Below are positions 1 through 9,350 of a stretch of 64,000 nt of DNA, piece after piece; within the stretch, counting starts at the first letter, position 1; each line of letters opens with the position of its first letter. The notes below the pieces were generated by a model. It was not told where the DNA came from, searched no databases, and saw nothing but the letters and a program-made list of their open reading frames with translations. Source of the DNA: Alteromonas sp. BMJM2 (GTDB lineage Bacteria; Pseudomonadota; Gammaproteobacteria; Enterobacterales; Alteromonadaceae); contig NZ_JAPVOT010000002.1 of assembly GCF_027257845.1 (NCBI RefSeq), forward strand, positions 248,001-312,000. The letters are read 5' to 3'. Made by a program: the position numbers and the translations under genes.

Positions 1-627
1 GATGAGCTCCCCGCTATTTGCCCAAATGCGAAGTATATTCATTTATCGCGAGACCCTAGGGATGTAGCGCGTTCTTGTATAGGTATGGGGTGGGTTGGAA
101 ATGTATGGTATGGCGCCGATTATTGGACCGCGCCAGAGAAACGTTGGATAGAGCTTACAAAAAAAGTTAATCCTAAATCTTTATTGGAAGTTCGCTATGA
201 AGAGTTAGTATGTAAACCCGAAGAAGTACTAACTGAAATATGCGACTTTTTAGGTGTAGATTTTTCTGAGGAAATGCTAAAGATTGATAAAACTTCGACT
301 TATGCTCGCCCCGATGCTTCATTTGGTGAGCAGTGGCGAAAAAAGTTATCTCGAAGAGAAGTTGAACTAGTCGAAAGCAAGTGTAAAGAACTGATGCTAC
401 AGCAAGGATACGCAATTTCAGATCAAAGTAAGAATCATAAAGTATCGCAGATTGAGCTCGTACGCCTCTTTGTTGCAAATCGCATTGTGAGATGGTCTTT
501 TAATTCAAAAAGGTGGGGCTTTAAGCTTTGGTTTAAATACAACATTGCTAAGCGATTGGGAACTCGGAAATGGTACGAAAAATTACAGAATGATGTTAAC
601 AACAAGCAGCGTATGTACTTAAAGTAA
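1..627 (+). CDS. Sulfotransferase family protein, 5' end cut by window
   Basis: The reading frame is open from base 1, well before the first ATG at 85, so this is the C-terminal part of a longer gene. The first residues read KYIHLSRDPRDVARS, which matches the 3'-phosphate-binding motif of PAPS-dependent sulfotransferases (R-D-P-R-D with a following R-S). Further on, the segment RYEELVCKPEEVLTEICDFLG is the usual region before the C-terminal helices of the Sulfotransfer_1/3 families. It probably transfers sulfate from PAPS to a sugar of the exopolysaccharide made by the neighbouring genes, as marine polysaccharides are often sulfated; the acceptor is inferred only from context. It is convergent with the beta-helix gene. 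The sequence is AT-rich like the rest of the locus. The 5'-phosphosulfate loop would lie outside the window. Confidence 0.8.
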   Translation, partial: DELPAICPNAKYIHLSRDPRDVARSCIGMGWVGNVWYGADYWTAPEKRWIELTKKVNPKSLLEVRYEELVCKPEEVLTEICDFLGVDFSEEMLKIDKTSTYARPDASFGEQWRKKLSRREVELVESKCKELMLQQGYAISDQSKNHKVSQIELVRLFVANRIVRWSFNSKRWGFKLWFKYNIAKRLGTRKWYEKLQNDVNNKQRMYLK

Positions 628-659
628 ACATTAAATTTTTAACTATTTATAACAGCTCT

Positions 660-689
660 GACTTTTCCTCTTTTACTTTAGGGAAAGTC
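660..689. terminator. Hairpin between convergent sulfotransferase and beta-helix genes
   Basis: A 10-bp stem (GACTTTTCCT against AGGGAAAGTC, one G-T pair) with a 10-nt loop lies between two convergent genes. There is no long U-run on either strand, so it is a weak terminator candidate. Confidence 0.4.
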
Positions 690-738
690 AAATCTTTGCA
701 AAAGCGCCTTAATCTATTTTAAATTAAAATTTGGATCA

Positions 739-2499
739 TTATTCTTGACTGTTAAGTTCGAAGCCATCAGAAATATATTTTGAAATAGATTCGGCGGTAT
801 ACTTTTCATTCCATAAAAATCTGCTTCTATTTTTGATTATTGAGTCCATTATATCTTTGTCTTCAATCGAGTTATTAAATTGCTCGAAATAAGACTGTAG
901 GTCACGATTAGGGGCTCTAAAGCCCATAGCCTCGACAAATTCTAAACCTTGGTCTGTATACTCAGAAAAATAATCGCGATGCGTGGTTAATCTCTTAATT
1001 GAAAGAAATAAACTTTCTAACCAATTGTCGTTTTTGCGCCATAGAAAAGTTTTGTTATTGATGAACTCTAAACCTTCCAAGCTACCAGAGGTAATAATAG
1101 CCTTAGATTGTGAGTGTTTAGAATCATGTATTATATTATCTTCGAAGCTAATATTTCTCCAGTTATCATTATTGAGGATAAAGCCAACTTCGTCGACTCC
1201 ATACACAATGTTGTTTTTTATGACAGCATCTTCAATTGACTTAGTCATCTTCAATGCATACGAGCCTTTATGTTGTTCTTGATGTGCAATAATGTTGTTG
1301 GAAACTTTCAAACCGCGAATATCTTTCGCAGCTATAGGCCAACTAATATTTCTGTTTGTCGGTTTTCCGCTTCCCAAAGACAAAAACACATTACCTTCGA
1401 CCGCAGCGTTTACGAATCTAAACTTTTCAGACGTATTACCGCCAATGCCAACACCTATCTCACCCTCGTAGAATATATTTCTTTTGATAGATATATTTTG
1501 ACTCAAACCTTGTTTGTCGCTTCTCATTTTTATACCCATACTTGAAGCTCTAAAAATAAGGTTGTCATGGATTGCTATATTGCTCGAACCATTTATATAC
1601 ATGTTGTGGTTAAATATTGTTGCTTGTGCCCTATCATGCTCTCGACCATGCGAACTACTTTGTACTAGCCAACCATTGTGATCAAAAAAATTCTGGTTTA
1701 TCAACAGGTTATCTGCACCACTTACAAATAATCCTTGGGCGTGCGAATCCATACTATAAGCACGTGATATAATGTTGCGACGTATTGAAATATTTTTTAA
1801 TACAGCATCATCACCATATCTCTGAAAAATTACTTGTCCATAGTCAACTCTATTATCTTCTAAAGAGATATTCATATGACTACCTACGAACCTCACCCCG
1901 CTAAAATGACTATTAGAGGCGCTAGGTTTGGTTACCTTCGTGTGTAAGCCGATAATATATATGTTACTGGAAGACTTTATAGCAGATATTTTATTATTAA
2001 AGATAGGGCGTTCCAAACTGTGCCCATATGAAGAGATGAGTATAGGATTGGCTTTCGACTCTCCATGGATGTTAGTTAAATCTACTAAGAAGTCGAAAAT
2101 ATCTCCTCTCTTGAAAAGTACCCAACCCCTTTTTTTCCTTAACAGCAATTTCCTTGCTTGCTCGAATGTCGCAAACGGATCTAACGGGCTAAGGCCCGTA
2201 TTTTCATCATTTCCGTCTGTGCTTATATAGTAGATGAGCGTACTCGGTGGTTTGTCGAAAGTCGTCCACCCGTTTTCTGTACTTCTATCACTAGAATGCT
2301 CACTGATATCAGATGGGCCGTAGCATCCTAAGTCAAAAGCATAATCTATATAACCGTCACCATCGTTATCTAATCCGTCGTTACATTCAGTCTTATCAAC
2401 TATTATTTTTTTGGACGACTCACCCGCCTGTGCGATTGTGACAATCAAGAGCAATACTAATAAGGATGGCAATTGAAAAAGAACTCTTATAAAAAGCAT
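739..2499 (-). CDS. Secreted right-handed beta-helix (pectate-lyase-fold) protein
   Basis: The ATG at 2499 is preferred over an upstream TTG at 2538: it has an AGGGG ribosome site and starts a clean signal peptide (MLFIRVLF...LLLIVTIAQA). The mature N-terminus carries a cysteine-flanked Asp-rich motif (CNDGLDNDGDGYIDY) resembling thrombospondin type-3 calcium repeats. The rest is a long series of short N-rich strands with repeated 'NNI', 'RNI' and 'DNI' turns typical of parallel beta-helix domains. Such proteins are often polysaccharide lyases, epimerases or glycan-binding proteins. It is the last gene of the minus-strand polysaccharide operon, so it may modify or trim the exported glycan. 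I cannot assign a catalytic site or lyase family from sequence alone. Confidence 0.7.
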   Translation of the reverse strand: MLFIRVLFQLPSLLVLLLIVTIAQAGESSKKIIVDKTECNDGLDNDGDGYIDYAFDLGCYGPSDISEHSSDRSTENGWTTFDKPPSTLIYYISTDGNDENTGLSPLDPFATFEQARKLLLRKKRGWVLFKRGDIFDFLVDLTNIHGESKANPILISSYGHSLERPIFNNKISAIKSSSNIYIIGLHTKVTKPSASNSHFSGVRFVGSHMNISLEDNRVDYGQVIFQRYGDDAVLKNISIRRNIISRAYSMDSHAQGLFVSGADNLLINQNFFDHNGWLVQSSSHGREHDRAQATIFNHNMYINGSSNIAIHDNLIFRASSMGIKMRSDKQGLSQNISIKRNIFYEGEIGVGIGGNTSEKFRFVNAAVEGNVFLSLGSGKPTNRNISWPIAAKDIRGLKVSNNIIAHQEQHKGSYALKMTKSIEDAVIKNNIVYGVDEVGFILNNDNWRNISFEDNIIHDSKHSQSKAIITSGSLEGLEFINNKTFLWRKNDNWLESLFLSIKRLTTHRDYFSEYTDQGLEFVEAMGFRAPNRDLQSYFEQFNNSIEDKDIMDSIIKNRSRFLWNEKYTAESISKYISDGFELNSQE

Positions 2500-2588
2500 G
2501 CTTTTAAACCCCTGCAAATTATCTATCTTAATAGTCAAATGAAACAGCTTTTACTCTTTTCTTTCACCCATTTCTTAAGATCGGGCTC

Positions 2589-3935
2589 TTACGTAACACA
2601 AGTGATAGTATAATTAGCGATAATTCCGAGAATATAGCCTACTGAAAAGATAGGGTAAGCACGTATTTCAGATAGTATATTCAAGATTCCTAATTTTCGT
2701 TTAAATTGCCAATGTATAGGCAGGACGAGTATAGAATAAAACGCCACTCCCCAGATAGCATAATTAATTCCACCGAGTTTAAACAATAATGGTATCGAGA
2801 TCAGCTTAACAGCGCTTTCTAACGCAAGGATGGCGCTAACATATTTAGATTTTCCCAGTGCCAAATAGACTGCGTTAGACATAGAGGAAGGAGTAAACAA
2901 TAGTGAAAGGGCTAAAATCTGCAGAAAATACCCTGAAAGTACGTATCTCTCATCATAAAGCAACGAAATAAGGGAATTACCAAATGAAAATAAAAAGCCC
3001 GAAGAAATAAACGCTATTAAATCTGCCTTTAACCTTATACGGTAATATATGTGCCCAAGTGAATCTATATCTTCCCTTGCAGTTTTACTTAGTAACGGAA
3101 AAAAGACAAGACTCTGAAGTTTCAGGAAAGCCATCATTATTGCTGAAGAAATAAAAACCGCTATAGAGTACGCGCCCATCGTTGTTAGGTCTACGAGGGA
3201 GCCAATTATTATTTTGTCACCTTCTTTTAATACTGCGGTTAGGAGACTTGTTAGTATTATCCACTTTCCGAAACTGAAAACTTCCCTAAAGCTTTCTTTT
3301 TCAAATCCTATTCTATTACACGAGTTTTTAAATGCTAAATGCGATGCAATTGTGTAGCTTGTTGCGCCCAATATGCCGCCGAAGAGTAATGCATTGATTG
3401 AAGGATCGTAATGCGCCCAAACGATCATTGAGAGCATTCCAAAAAACTGTCCAAATAATTCAATAATAGTTAGGCGAAACAATTGTAATTTTCGCTTCGA
3501 AACAGCTATACCAATTGACGCAAAGCCTGTTATGAGTGGTGTTAAAGCTAGAAAAAGAAGTGTGTTTACTAAGATTGGTTCACGAAGAGCCGTTCCTTCT
3601 GCAAAGAATTTTATATTCTGTAAGTAACTTAGGATAAAAGAAAAAGTTATAACTAGGCAACTTATTATCGCACCACGAATTAGTTGTAGCGTCCAAGCGG
3701 TTTTAAGGAAGTTAGTTTCTTCACCTCTAGTGGACTTTACTACGCTCGGAGATATGCCAATATCAGAGAGCATCGTAAGTATAAATATAAAGGTCTGGCA
3801 GATTGCCATAACACCAAACGCTTCTGGAACGAGAAGCCTTGTCATAATTAAATTACTGAACAATCGTAAGAGTTGGGATACACCGTATCCAATTAATACC
3901 GTGATGCTTGTCGTTTTTAAATGGTTTTTTTTCAC
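2589..3935 (-). CDS. Polysaccharide flippase (Wzx/MATE-like)
   Basis: About 448 residues with roughly a dozen hydrophobic segments. The N-terminal pattern (GYGVSQLLRLFSNLIMTRLL followed by PEAFGVMAICQTF) is characteristic of the polysaccharide biosynthesis / MOP flippase family, which turns lipid-linked repeat units across the inner membrane. The start is a GTG, 26 nt after the preceding gene in the operon. Paired with the polymerase-like gene at 6066-7442 it suggests a Wzx/Wzy route. It is AT-rich like its neighbours. Family assignment is solid; substrate unknown. Confidence 0.85.
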   Translation of the reverse strand: MKKNHLKTTSITVLIGYGVSQLLRLFSNLIMTRLLVPEAFGVMAICQTFIFILTMLSDIGISPSVVKSTRGEETNFLKTAWTLQLIRGAIISCLVITFSFILSYLQNIKFFAEGTALREPILVNTLLFLALTPLITGFASIGIAVSKRKLQLFRLTIIELFGQFFGMLSMIVWAHYDPSINALLFGGILGATSYTIASHLAFKNSCNRIGFEKESFREVFSFGKWIILTSLLTAVLKEGDKIIIGSLVDLTTMGAYSIAVFISSAIMMAFLKLQSLVFFPLLSKTAREDIDSLGHIYYRIRLKADLIAFISSGFLFSFGNSLISLLYDERYVLSGYFLQILALSLLFTPSSMSNAVYLALGKSKYVSAILALESAVKLISIPLLFKLGGINYAIWGVAFYSILVLPIHWQFKRKLGILNILSEIRAYPIFSVGYILGIIANYTITCVT

Positions 3936-3961
3936 GCGATACGCCAGCTTTGTGCTTCTAA

Positions 3962-4723
3962 TTATAGCCAGACAAAAGGCGTGAGTTTTCTAGAAACAGA
4001 CCTAACTATATACTTTAAGCGATACTCTAATGATTTATAGTTTTTATTTGAGCCGCCACATATACCGCGAAAAATTGGTTCGACTTTTAGTCTAGGACAA
4101 GTACCTTTTTCTAGTAAGCGCTCATTTATTATTTTTTGAAAAAGGCTCTTTTCAACAACTGAAGAAAAATTTTGGCCTGAATTCATTAAAAAATCTTTGT
4201 AGAAGTTTGAGTTATATGCGAAAGCTCGCATGTCAGCCCACTTGTTACCCCCAAGTTTTTCACCAATATACGGTACGCTTCTGAGATCTATATATAGTTG
4301 AGAATCAGAAGGCCTAGAATTTATGAGGGAGTTAATGTTTTCGATTATAAGTCTGCCAGTGATTTTCCATATATTGTTATTTTCGCCATAGTTTTCTTCT
4401 ACATATTTGTTTGCTTCGTCTAATATTTCAAATTCACATCTTCCTTTCCCTAGGCTTGGCGAGCACGTACCTTGAAATGAGTGTAATTGTAAGTCTATTT
4501 TTTTAGCAGATGCATTTTTCTTCAGTGGTGCGAATACAGATAGGTCAGCGTTGGTATTTTCGCAGAATAAAATAACATCAATGTTTTCGTTTAAGTTGTG
4601 AATGTAAAAATCAAGCGCGTTATAATAGTCGCTAATTCTTAGTTCTGGAGAACTTCTTAAGTTATTTTTCATTTCACGACTAGTGTTGATTGCAGCAGTT
4701 AGTAGTAGTATATTTTTTTTCAT
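3962..4723 (-). CDS. Unknown protein of the polysaccharide operon, possibly GT-A-like glycosyltransferase
   Basis: A 253-residue protein with no signal peptide or membrane segment. It opens with a hydrophobic strand (KKNILLLTAAIN) and a later motif IWKITGRLIIEN resembles the K-(I/V)-TGR segment seen in some putative GT-A nucleotide-sugar transferases in capsule loci. The C-terminus has several cysteines (TCPRL, GICGG). It lies between the GT4 gene and the flippase on the same strand. No classical DxD motif is obvious, so the function is only a contextual guess. It is AT-rich and without an evident Shine-Dalgarno sequence. Confidence 0.5.
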   Translation of the reverse strand: MKKNILLLTAAINTSREMKNNLRSSPELRISDYYNALDFYIHNLNENIDVILFCENTNADLSVFAPLKKNASAKKIDLQLHSFQGTCSPSLGKGRCEFEILDEANKYVEENYGENNNIWKITGRLIIENINSLINSRPSDSQLYIDLRSVPYIGEKLGGNKWADMRAFAYNSNFYKDFLMNSGQNFSSVVEKSLFQKIINERLLEKGTCPRLKVEPIFRGICGGSNKNYKSLEYRLKYIVRSVSRKLTPFVWL

Positions 4724-4773
4724 TTTGAGGCACTCTGATAAAAAATTTATGAGGCAAAAGTTCTAGTTAACTA

Positions 4774-6066
4774 TTAAAAGAAGGTTGGCTTCTTAGTCTT
4801 AGAGCGAAGTATCCAATCATAAATTTCAGTTACTTGTTCCGCTTTTCTTTCCCAGAGGTACTTTGCATCAATCTGAGCTTTTCCATTCACAGACTTTTCT
4901 AGTATCTCTGATGGTGAACTAGCTATGTTTATAAGCATCTGTCTGTATGAATCAATTAACTCACCTTTTGTGCCTATTGGGACTTTGTAGCCGGTATCTG
5001 CTTTTACAAGCTCTCCTGGTCCAGCATAGTCTATAACTACCGGAACCAGGCCTAATGCCATCGCCTCAAGAACAACACCACCACCAAACTCTCGTATACT
5101 AGGAAATGTTAATAAATTTGATCTTTGGGCAGTATTTGCAACTTCCTGATGCTCTAACCAACCATGGAAAGTGACTCCGGCACTTATTTCTAATTCCCGT
5201 GATATTGCCTCAAGTTCATTGCGAATTGGACCGTCGCCAATTATATCCAAAGTTATTAACCCTTCTTTGATTAGTGGTGAAGCGGCGATAAGAAGTACGT
5301 CAGGGCATTTATAAGGTACTAATCTTCCAATAAAACAACATTTTATCGGGCTATTGATTTCTAACTGCGCGTTTCTATTAAATCTTTTTGAGTCAACACC
5401 ATTTTCTGGTATGTAAATTACTTTATTTTGGTACTTGGTTGGTATTTCGCTTTTTGTATGCAAAGAGCCCACTATAATGCACGACGAATTTTTAATAGTG
5501 GAATTTCTACTGGGTAAGAGTTTATATACTGAACGTACGTAAGATAACCATTCTCTCTCTCTCCTTCTTTCACCATCGAAACCTTTTGGCCAAGGGACTC
5601 CTCCATTCAAAGGTCCCATGACGAATGGCACCTTATATTTTCTACATTTTTTAGATATTTTACTCTGCGCTGTTGGGGAGAGTGGAGTGACTCTATGCAC
5701 GATATCGTAGTGGCCTGCTTTAATAAGTTCTCCAAACTGCTTCCATACAAGTTTTTCAAAATACGGATATGAAATTAAAGAAGTCAGTGCAGTCGCGAGT
5801 GTCCACGCTACTCCCTTTCCCTTAGTTAACAACTTTAGAATTTTATAAACTTTAGCTGCAACTTTTTCGCTATCTATTGCGGTAAAGTCTTTCCCTTCGA
5901 CTAGGCCTGCCCTGATGAAGGCTGCCTTGTTTCTTATTTGAGTAACGATATGTACATTATGTTTCTGTCTAATAGCATTGGAAATTGACCACCCAACTAA
6001 AGGTACGCTTACCCACTCTGGATTTGCAGCTTCAGCTATGATTAAAACATTGTGCTTTGCTGTCAT
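4774..6066 (-). CDS. Glycosyltransferase family 4 (GT-B fold)
   Basis: 430 residues. The C-terminal half carries the family signature: a CCFIGRLVPYKCPDVLL segment, DIIGDGP, and the nucleotide-sugar-binding EFGGGVVLEAMALG (E-x7-E). It transfers a sugar from a nucleotide donor to a lipid-linked acceptor at the cytoplasmic face of the inner membrane. The start ATG overlaps the stop of the polymerase gene by one base, indicating translational coupling. Sugar and linkage cannot be predicted. Confidence 0.9.
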   Translation of the reverse strand: MTAKHNVLIIAEAANPEWVSVPLVGWSISNAIRQKHNVHIVTQIRNKAAFIRAGLVEGKDFTAIDSEKVAAKVYKILKLLTKGKGVAWTLATALTSLISYPYFEKLVWKQFGELIKAGHYDIVHRVTPLSPTAQSKISKKCRKYKVPFVMGPLNGGVPWPKGFDGERRREREWLSYVRSVYKLLPSRNSTIKNSSCIIVGSLHTKSEIPTKYQNKVIYIPENGVDSKRFNRNAQLEINSPIKCCFIGRLVPYKCPDVLLIAASPLIKEGLITLDIIGDGPIRNELEAISRELEISAGVTFHGWLEHQEVANTAQRSNLLTFPSIREFGGGVVLEAMALGLVPVVIDYAGPGELVKADTGYKVPIGTKGELIDSYRQMLINIASSPSEILEKSVNGKAQIDAKYLWERKAEQVTEIYDWILRSKTKKPTFF

Positions 6067-7442
6067 TAGGCACCCTCTCCTAGTTTGCTCGTTTTACAAT
6101 CTTGTTGATAACGATTTCGATTATATTCAAAACTTTGCTTTCTAATTAATTCTGCCGTTAACCCGGCAATAAGCCAAAGCCAAGAATGGCCTAAAGATGA
6201 ATTGATTAACTGATCGAACATTACAACAACTGAAAGAATAATTAGTGAAATAAATAACTTAAGATTTAAAGTCAGACTATTACTAAAGGAAGTAAATCCA
6301 TTTAATGCTGGTGCAACGAATAAACTAAAAATTGCTGCAAAATAGAAGAAACCATATTTTGAGTAAGCAATAATCCAATAACCGTCAGTAACGGAGTCGT
6401 GAAGGCGGTTTCTGTTCCATCCCCCCCAGCCTATAAACCATTTTTCTTGAGTGTGTGCTAGTAACTGGATTTCGTTCATAAAACGTAATTTTAATGAGCC
6501 ATATTTATCTTCGCTGAACGAAGATGCAATTTCCAAAATCGATTCATAGGGAATGAACCCCACTATTGAAAGTAAGGGATACGCAAGGAAAACAAAAAAT
6601 AGTGCCCAAAAAACTTTTGTACTGATATATCGAGCTATAAAGAAAATGGCAAAGAATACGAGTAACCAGATAAAAGCACTCACAGTTTTACAAAGTAAAA
6701 GCACTACAGTTATAAATGCAAAAACAGAATAATCTAAAGTAGGACGAGAACTTCTCATGTATCGTGCCTTGATAAAAGCCAGAGATGCACAACACATAAA
6801 AAACATGGCAACTAATAGCCCGTGCCCCATGAACACTACGGGTCTAAACCCACCCATCCTCACTTGTTGGGCGAAAGAGTGGGGGAAAAACCCGTAAATC
6901 CATGTATGTAGTTGAGGGCTTAACCTTATTTCAACAAGCGCAAAAATACTGTAAATAAGGCCCGCAGATACAAGTAAGTTTATTAGCTTGGTTACATCTT
7001 TAGATGAACTTACTACACTTATACCGATTATATAGGGTAGCAAAAACAAGTATTGTGCGATTACCGATGCTATAGAGTCATACGGTGTTAAACCAGGGTT
7101 GAATTTTTCGCCGTCAAATACGGGTTCGGTGTTAAAAAACATGTTGATGAATGGAATAGCTGTCAGAAAAAGGATTAAAAACTTTTGTAGATTAGTTCGT
7201 CCGAAATAATGAATCTGCAGGCGCTTTATAAACAAGCAACCGATCAATGCACTCACTCCTGCAATTTGGTCTTTTCCCATTGCAGGTAATAAAGGAGGGT
7301 CAATAACAGTAGCAGCGGGCAAAAACATATAGCCGCCTACAATAGTAATAAAGGAGGCTGTTAGCGCATCAAACCTTCTATAAAAAAGCAAGGCTAATAA
7401 CGGCCACGCTAACAGCGCTATGTAGGCAAAACTATTGGGCAT
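6066..7442 (-). CDS. O-antigen polymerase/ligase-like membrane protein (Wzy-like)
   Basis: 458 residues with about ten or more transmembrane segments and a long periplasmic loop in the second half, a topology typical of the Wzy_C / O-antigen ligase superfamily. The loop contains the segment FIGWGGWNRNRLHDSVTDGYW, similar to the G-x-G...H/D-N region of these enzymes. It most likely polymerises the repeat units flipped by the neighbouring Wzx-like protein. It is 4 nt downstream of the GT26 gene and overlaps the GT4 gene by one base. Confidence 0.75.
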   Translation of the reverse strand: MPNSFAYIALLAWPLLALLFYRRFDALTASFITIVGGYMFLPAATVIDPPLLPAMGKDQIAGVSALIGCLFIKRLQIHYFGRTNLQKFLILFLTAIPFINMFFNTEPVFDGEKFNPGLTPYDSIASVIAQYLFLLPYIIGISVVSSSKDVTKLINLLVSAGLIYSIFALVEIRLSPQLHTWIYGFFPHSFAQQVRMGGFRPVVFMGHGLLVAMFFMCCASLAFIKARYMRSSRPTLDYSVFAFITVVLLLCKTVSAFIWLLVFFAIFFIARYISTKVFWALFFVFLAYPLLSIVGFIPYESILEIASSFSEDKYGSLKLRFMNEIQLLAHTQEKWFIGWGGWNRNRLHDSVTDGYWIIAYSKYGFFYFAAIFSLFVAPALNGFTSFSNSLTLNLKLFISLIILSVVVMFDQLINSSLGHSWLWLIAGLTAELIRKQSFEYNRNRYQQDCKTSKLGEGA

Positions 7443-7446
7443 ACTA

Positions 7447-8217
7447 CTAAATTGCTCGGTATATATTCGTTAGCCAAAGAAAGTTTTGGTAATAACGCTT
7501 GGTTAAAATTTGAGGCTTTTGCAGCAAGCGATAACACCATTCCATGTGGGCTTTTTGAATCCACATAGGTGCCCGCTTTTCGTCGCCGGTTAAAAATAAG
7601 ATAGAGGCGCCTACGCATAGTGCCACACCACGAACATTACTTTGCTTCATGCGCTCTGAAAGTATTTCCTGTCGTGGAGAGCCTACCGCTAAAAAGTACA
7701 CATCTGCGTTTATTTGCTTGCAGAAGTCTACGGTTTTTTGCACTTCGCTCTCATTGTTTATAAAGCCCATAGGTGGGTTGTAATGGTTCAAATTAAGATG
7801 CGGGTACTTTATTACAAGCTTATCAAAAACACTACGCTCGCCACCAATAATTGCCACTTTTTTGGTGGTAATCATACTAGATTTAAACAATTCATCGGTA
7901 AGCGTACTGCCGGGTACTACCTCAATCTTTCGCTTCAACTTCATCCACAGCATTTTTTGCAATATACGGCTGTCGCACAGTTTTAACGACGCGTTCTCAT
8001 ATATATGCAGCAATTCAGAAGTGCTAGTTTGTTGAGCAAGTCTTGCCAAGTGGTCGATATTTGGAGTAATTACGGTTTCCAATGTATCGCTTTTCGACAA
8101 GTCATCTATTTTGCTTACTGTGTCCTGCAAACTAATATCGTGTAAGTCCACAATACCTGTTTTCACAATATTGAGCTTAGCTAAAGCCTTTTTCTTTCCA
8201 TTTAAAATGAACTTCAT
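7447..8217 (-). CDS. WecG/TagA/CpsF-family glycosyltransferase (GT26)
   Basis: 256 residues containing the family blocks: VITPNIDHLARL near the N-terminus, a strand with KLCDSRILQKMLW, then PPMGF, AVGSPRQEIL, ALCVGASILFLTGDEKRAP and the basic C-terminal EWCYRLLQKP segment. Members transfer N-acetyl-mannosaminuronic acid, ManNAc or glucose-type sugars to undecaprenyl-linked acceptors early in glycan assembly. The gene overlaps the nucleotidyltransferase gene by four bases, so they are co-translated. The exact sugar is unknown. Confidence 0.9.
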   Translation of the reverse strand: MKFILNGKKKALAKLNIVKTGIVDLHDISLQDTVSKIDDLSKSDTLETVITPNIDHLARLAQQTSTSELLHIYENASLKLCDSRILQKMLWMKLKRKIEVVPGSTLTDELFKSSMITTKKVAIIGGERSVFDKLVIKYPHLNLNHYNPPMGFINNESEVQKTVDFCKQINADVYFLAVGSPRQEILSERMKQSNVRGVALCVGASILFLTGDEKRAPMWIQKAHMEWCYRLLQKPQILTKRYYQNFLWLTNIYRAI

Positions 8218-9332
8218 TTTGCGGCCCTCATTTTTGTGTTTTTATTTAGCATTTGGCTTAAGTTCATTCGTATAAACAAAAGCTGTAATGCTAGAGGTTT
8301 AAAGAATTCCCCAGTGAACACATGCATACAGAACACTTGGTGAAGTCTGAATTGAAAATCCTTTTGTTTAAAACCATTCTCAAGCTTATTTCTTTTCTTT
8401 AGTAGCCAATAGCTAATGCGCAGCTGCAGCGCGTTTGGCTTTATTTTTTTAAGCAGGGTAGTGTCAGCTATTTCTGGCAACACGGTGAATAGGTTTGAAA
8501 GAAGGTGATAGGTAGGTACCTTTACTGCACTGCTTTTAACAAGGTGGGTAAAGGTGTGTTTATTAAATAGTGGTGACGTAAGTAACCGGTAAGCATCACA
8601 CAGCGCATAGGTTTTAAAACTCATGTCAGAAAACCCATGTATAGCAAGGTGTATTAGCTGATACTCTGGGCTTAGGGTTCTTATTAGCGAGTTATTATAA
8701 AATGGGTGTTCGCTACTTGTACTCCACAAATGCTGGTAATCAACATCAAATAAATACGGGTGACACAGCGATTTATGTAAGTCTATGGGGTATCCAACCG
8801 GGCCTTTAGGCTTATATGATTCTTCATATAAATCGCCAAATACGTCGGCCTGTTCTTTTTCCGTGTAGGTAAACGTGTTTGAAAATACACTTTGGGCGCG
8901 TTTCCAATCGTTTGGGTTAGCCAAAATATCTAAGTCGTTGCAGCCCCTTGGAGCGTCTACCGTATATAGGTTTGCGTTAAGCGCTGAGCTTTTTAATAAA
9001 ATGAGCGGAAAGTTATGTTTTGCACTCAGTGCTGCAACTTCTTCAATTTGCGCTCGGTGAGCGAGCTGCATTGCTAGGTCGCTACTGCGCTTAAGCTGTA
9101 AAAAGCGTGCTGGGCTCTCTGACAGCTCGCTAAACCAGCTATCTGGCAGGTTTGCAATAATGACCGGAATTAACTTGTGAACTTGTTCAGAGGCGATTTG
9201 TATGTAGTTTAAAGCCGATAATATGTTTTGCTTTGTATCTGCAGCAACACCTAAACAGGCTACTCTTATAAGGGTAGATTCCATGTTTAACACATTCATG
9301 TTTGACTGAAAAAGTTCAGTGCTGGTGTCCAT
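8214..9332 (-). CDS. Nucleotidyltransferase-fold protein (PF14907-like)
   Basis: 372 residues. The central part (LILLKSSALNANLY followed by APRGCNDLDILAN) matches the K-G/S...R-x-x-D-I-D-(I/L)-L nucleotidyltransferase motif of the 'uncharacterised nucleotidyltransferase' family; the metal-binding Asp pair is present as D-L-D. Members occur beside exopolysaccharide/exosortase loci and beside RiPP clusters, including some lasso clusters. Here the gene lies 18 nt after the phosphatase gene and overlaps the GT26 gene by four bases, so by transcription it belongs to the polysaccharide operon, although it is also the closest extra enzyme to the lasso genes. Substrate unknown. Confidence 0.75.
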   Translation of the reverse strand: MDTSTELFQSNMNVLNMESTLIRVACLGVAADTKQNILSALNYIQIASEQVHKLIPVIIANLPDSWFSELSESPARFLQLKRSSDLAMQLAHRAQIEEVAALSAKHNFPLILLKSSALNANLYTVDAPRGCNDLDILANPNDWKRAQSVFSNTFTYTEKEQADVFGDLYEESYKPKGPVGYPIDLHKSLCHPYLFDVDYQHLWSTSSEHPFYNNSLIRTLSPEYQLIHLAIHGFSDMSFKTYALCDAYRLLTSPLFNKHTFTHLVKSSAVKVPTYHLLSNLFTVLPEIADTTLLKKIKPNALQLRISYWLLKKRNKLENGFKQKDFQFRLHQVFCMHVFTGEFFKPLALQLLFIRMNLSQMLNKNTKMRAAK

Positions 9333-9350
9333 ACCATTTGTCTCTAAGGG

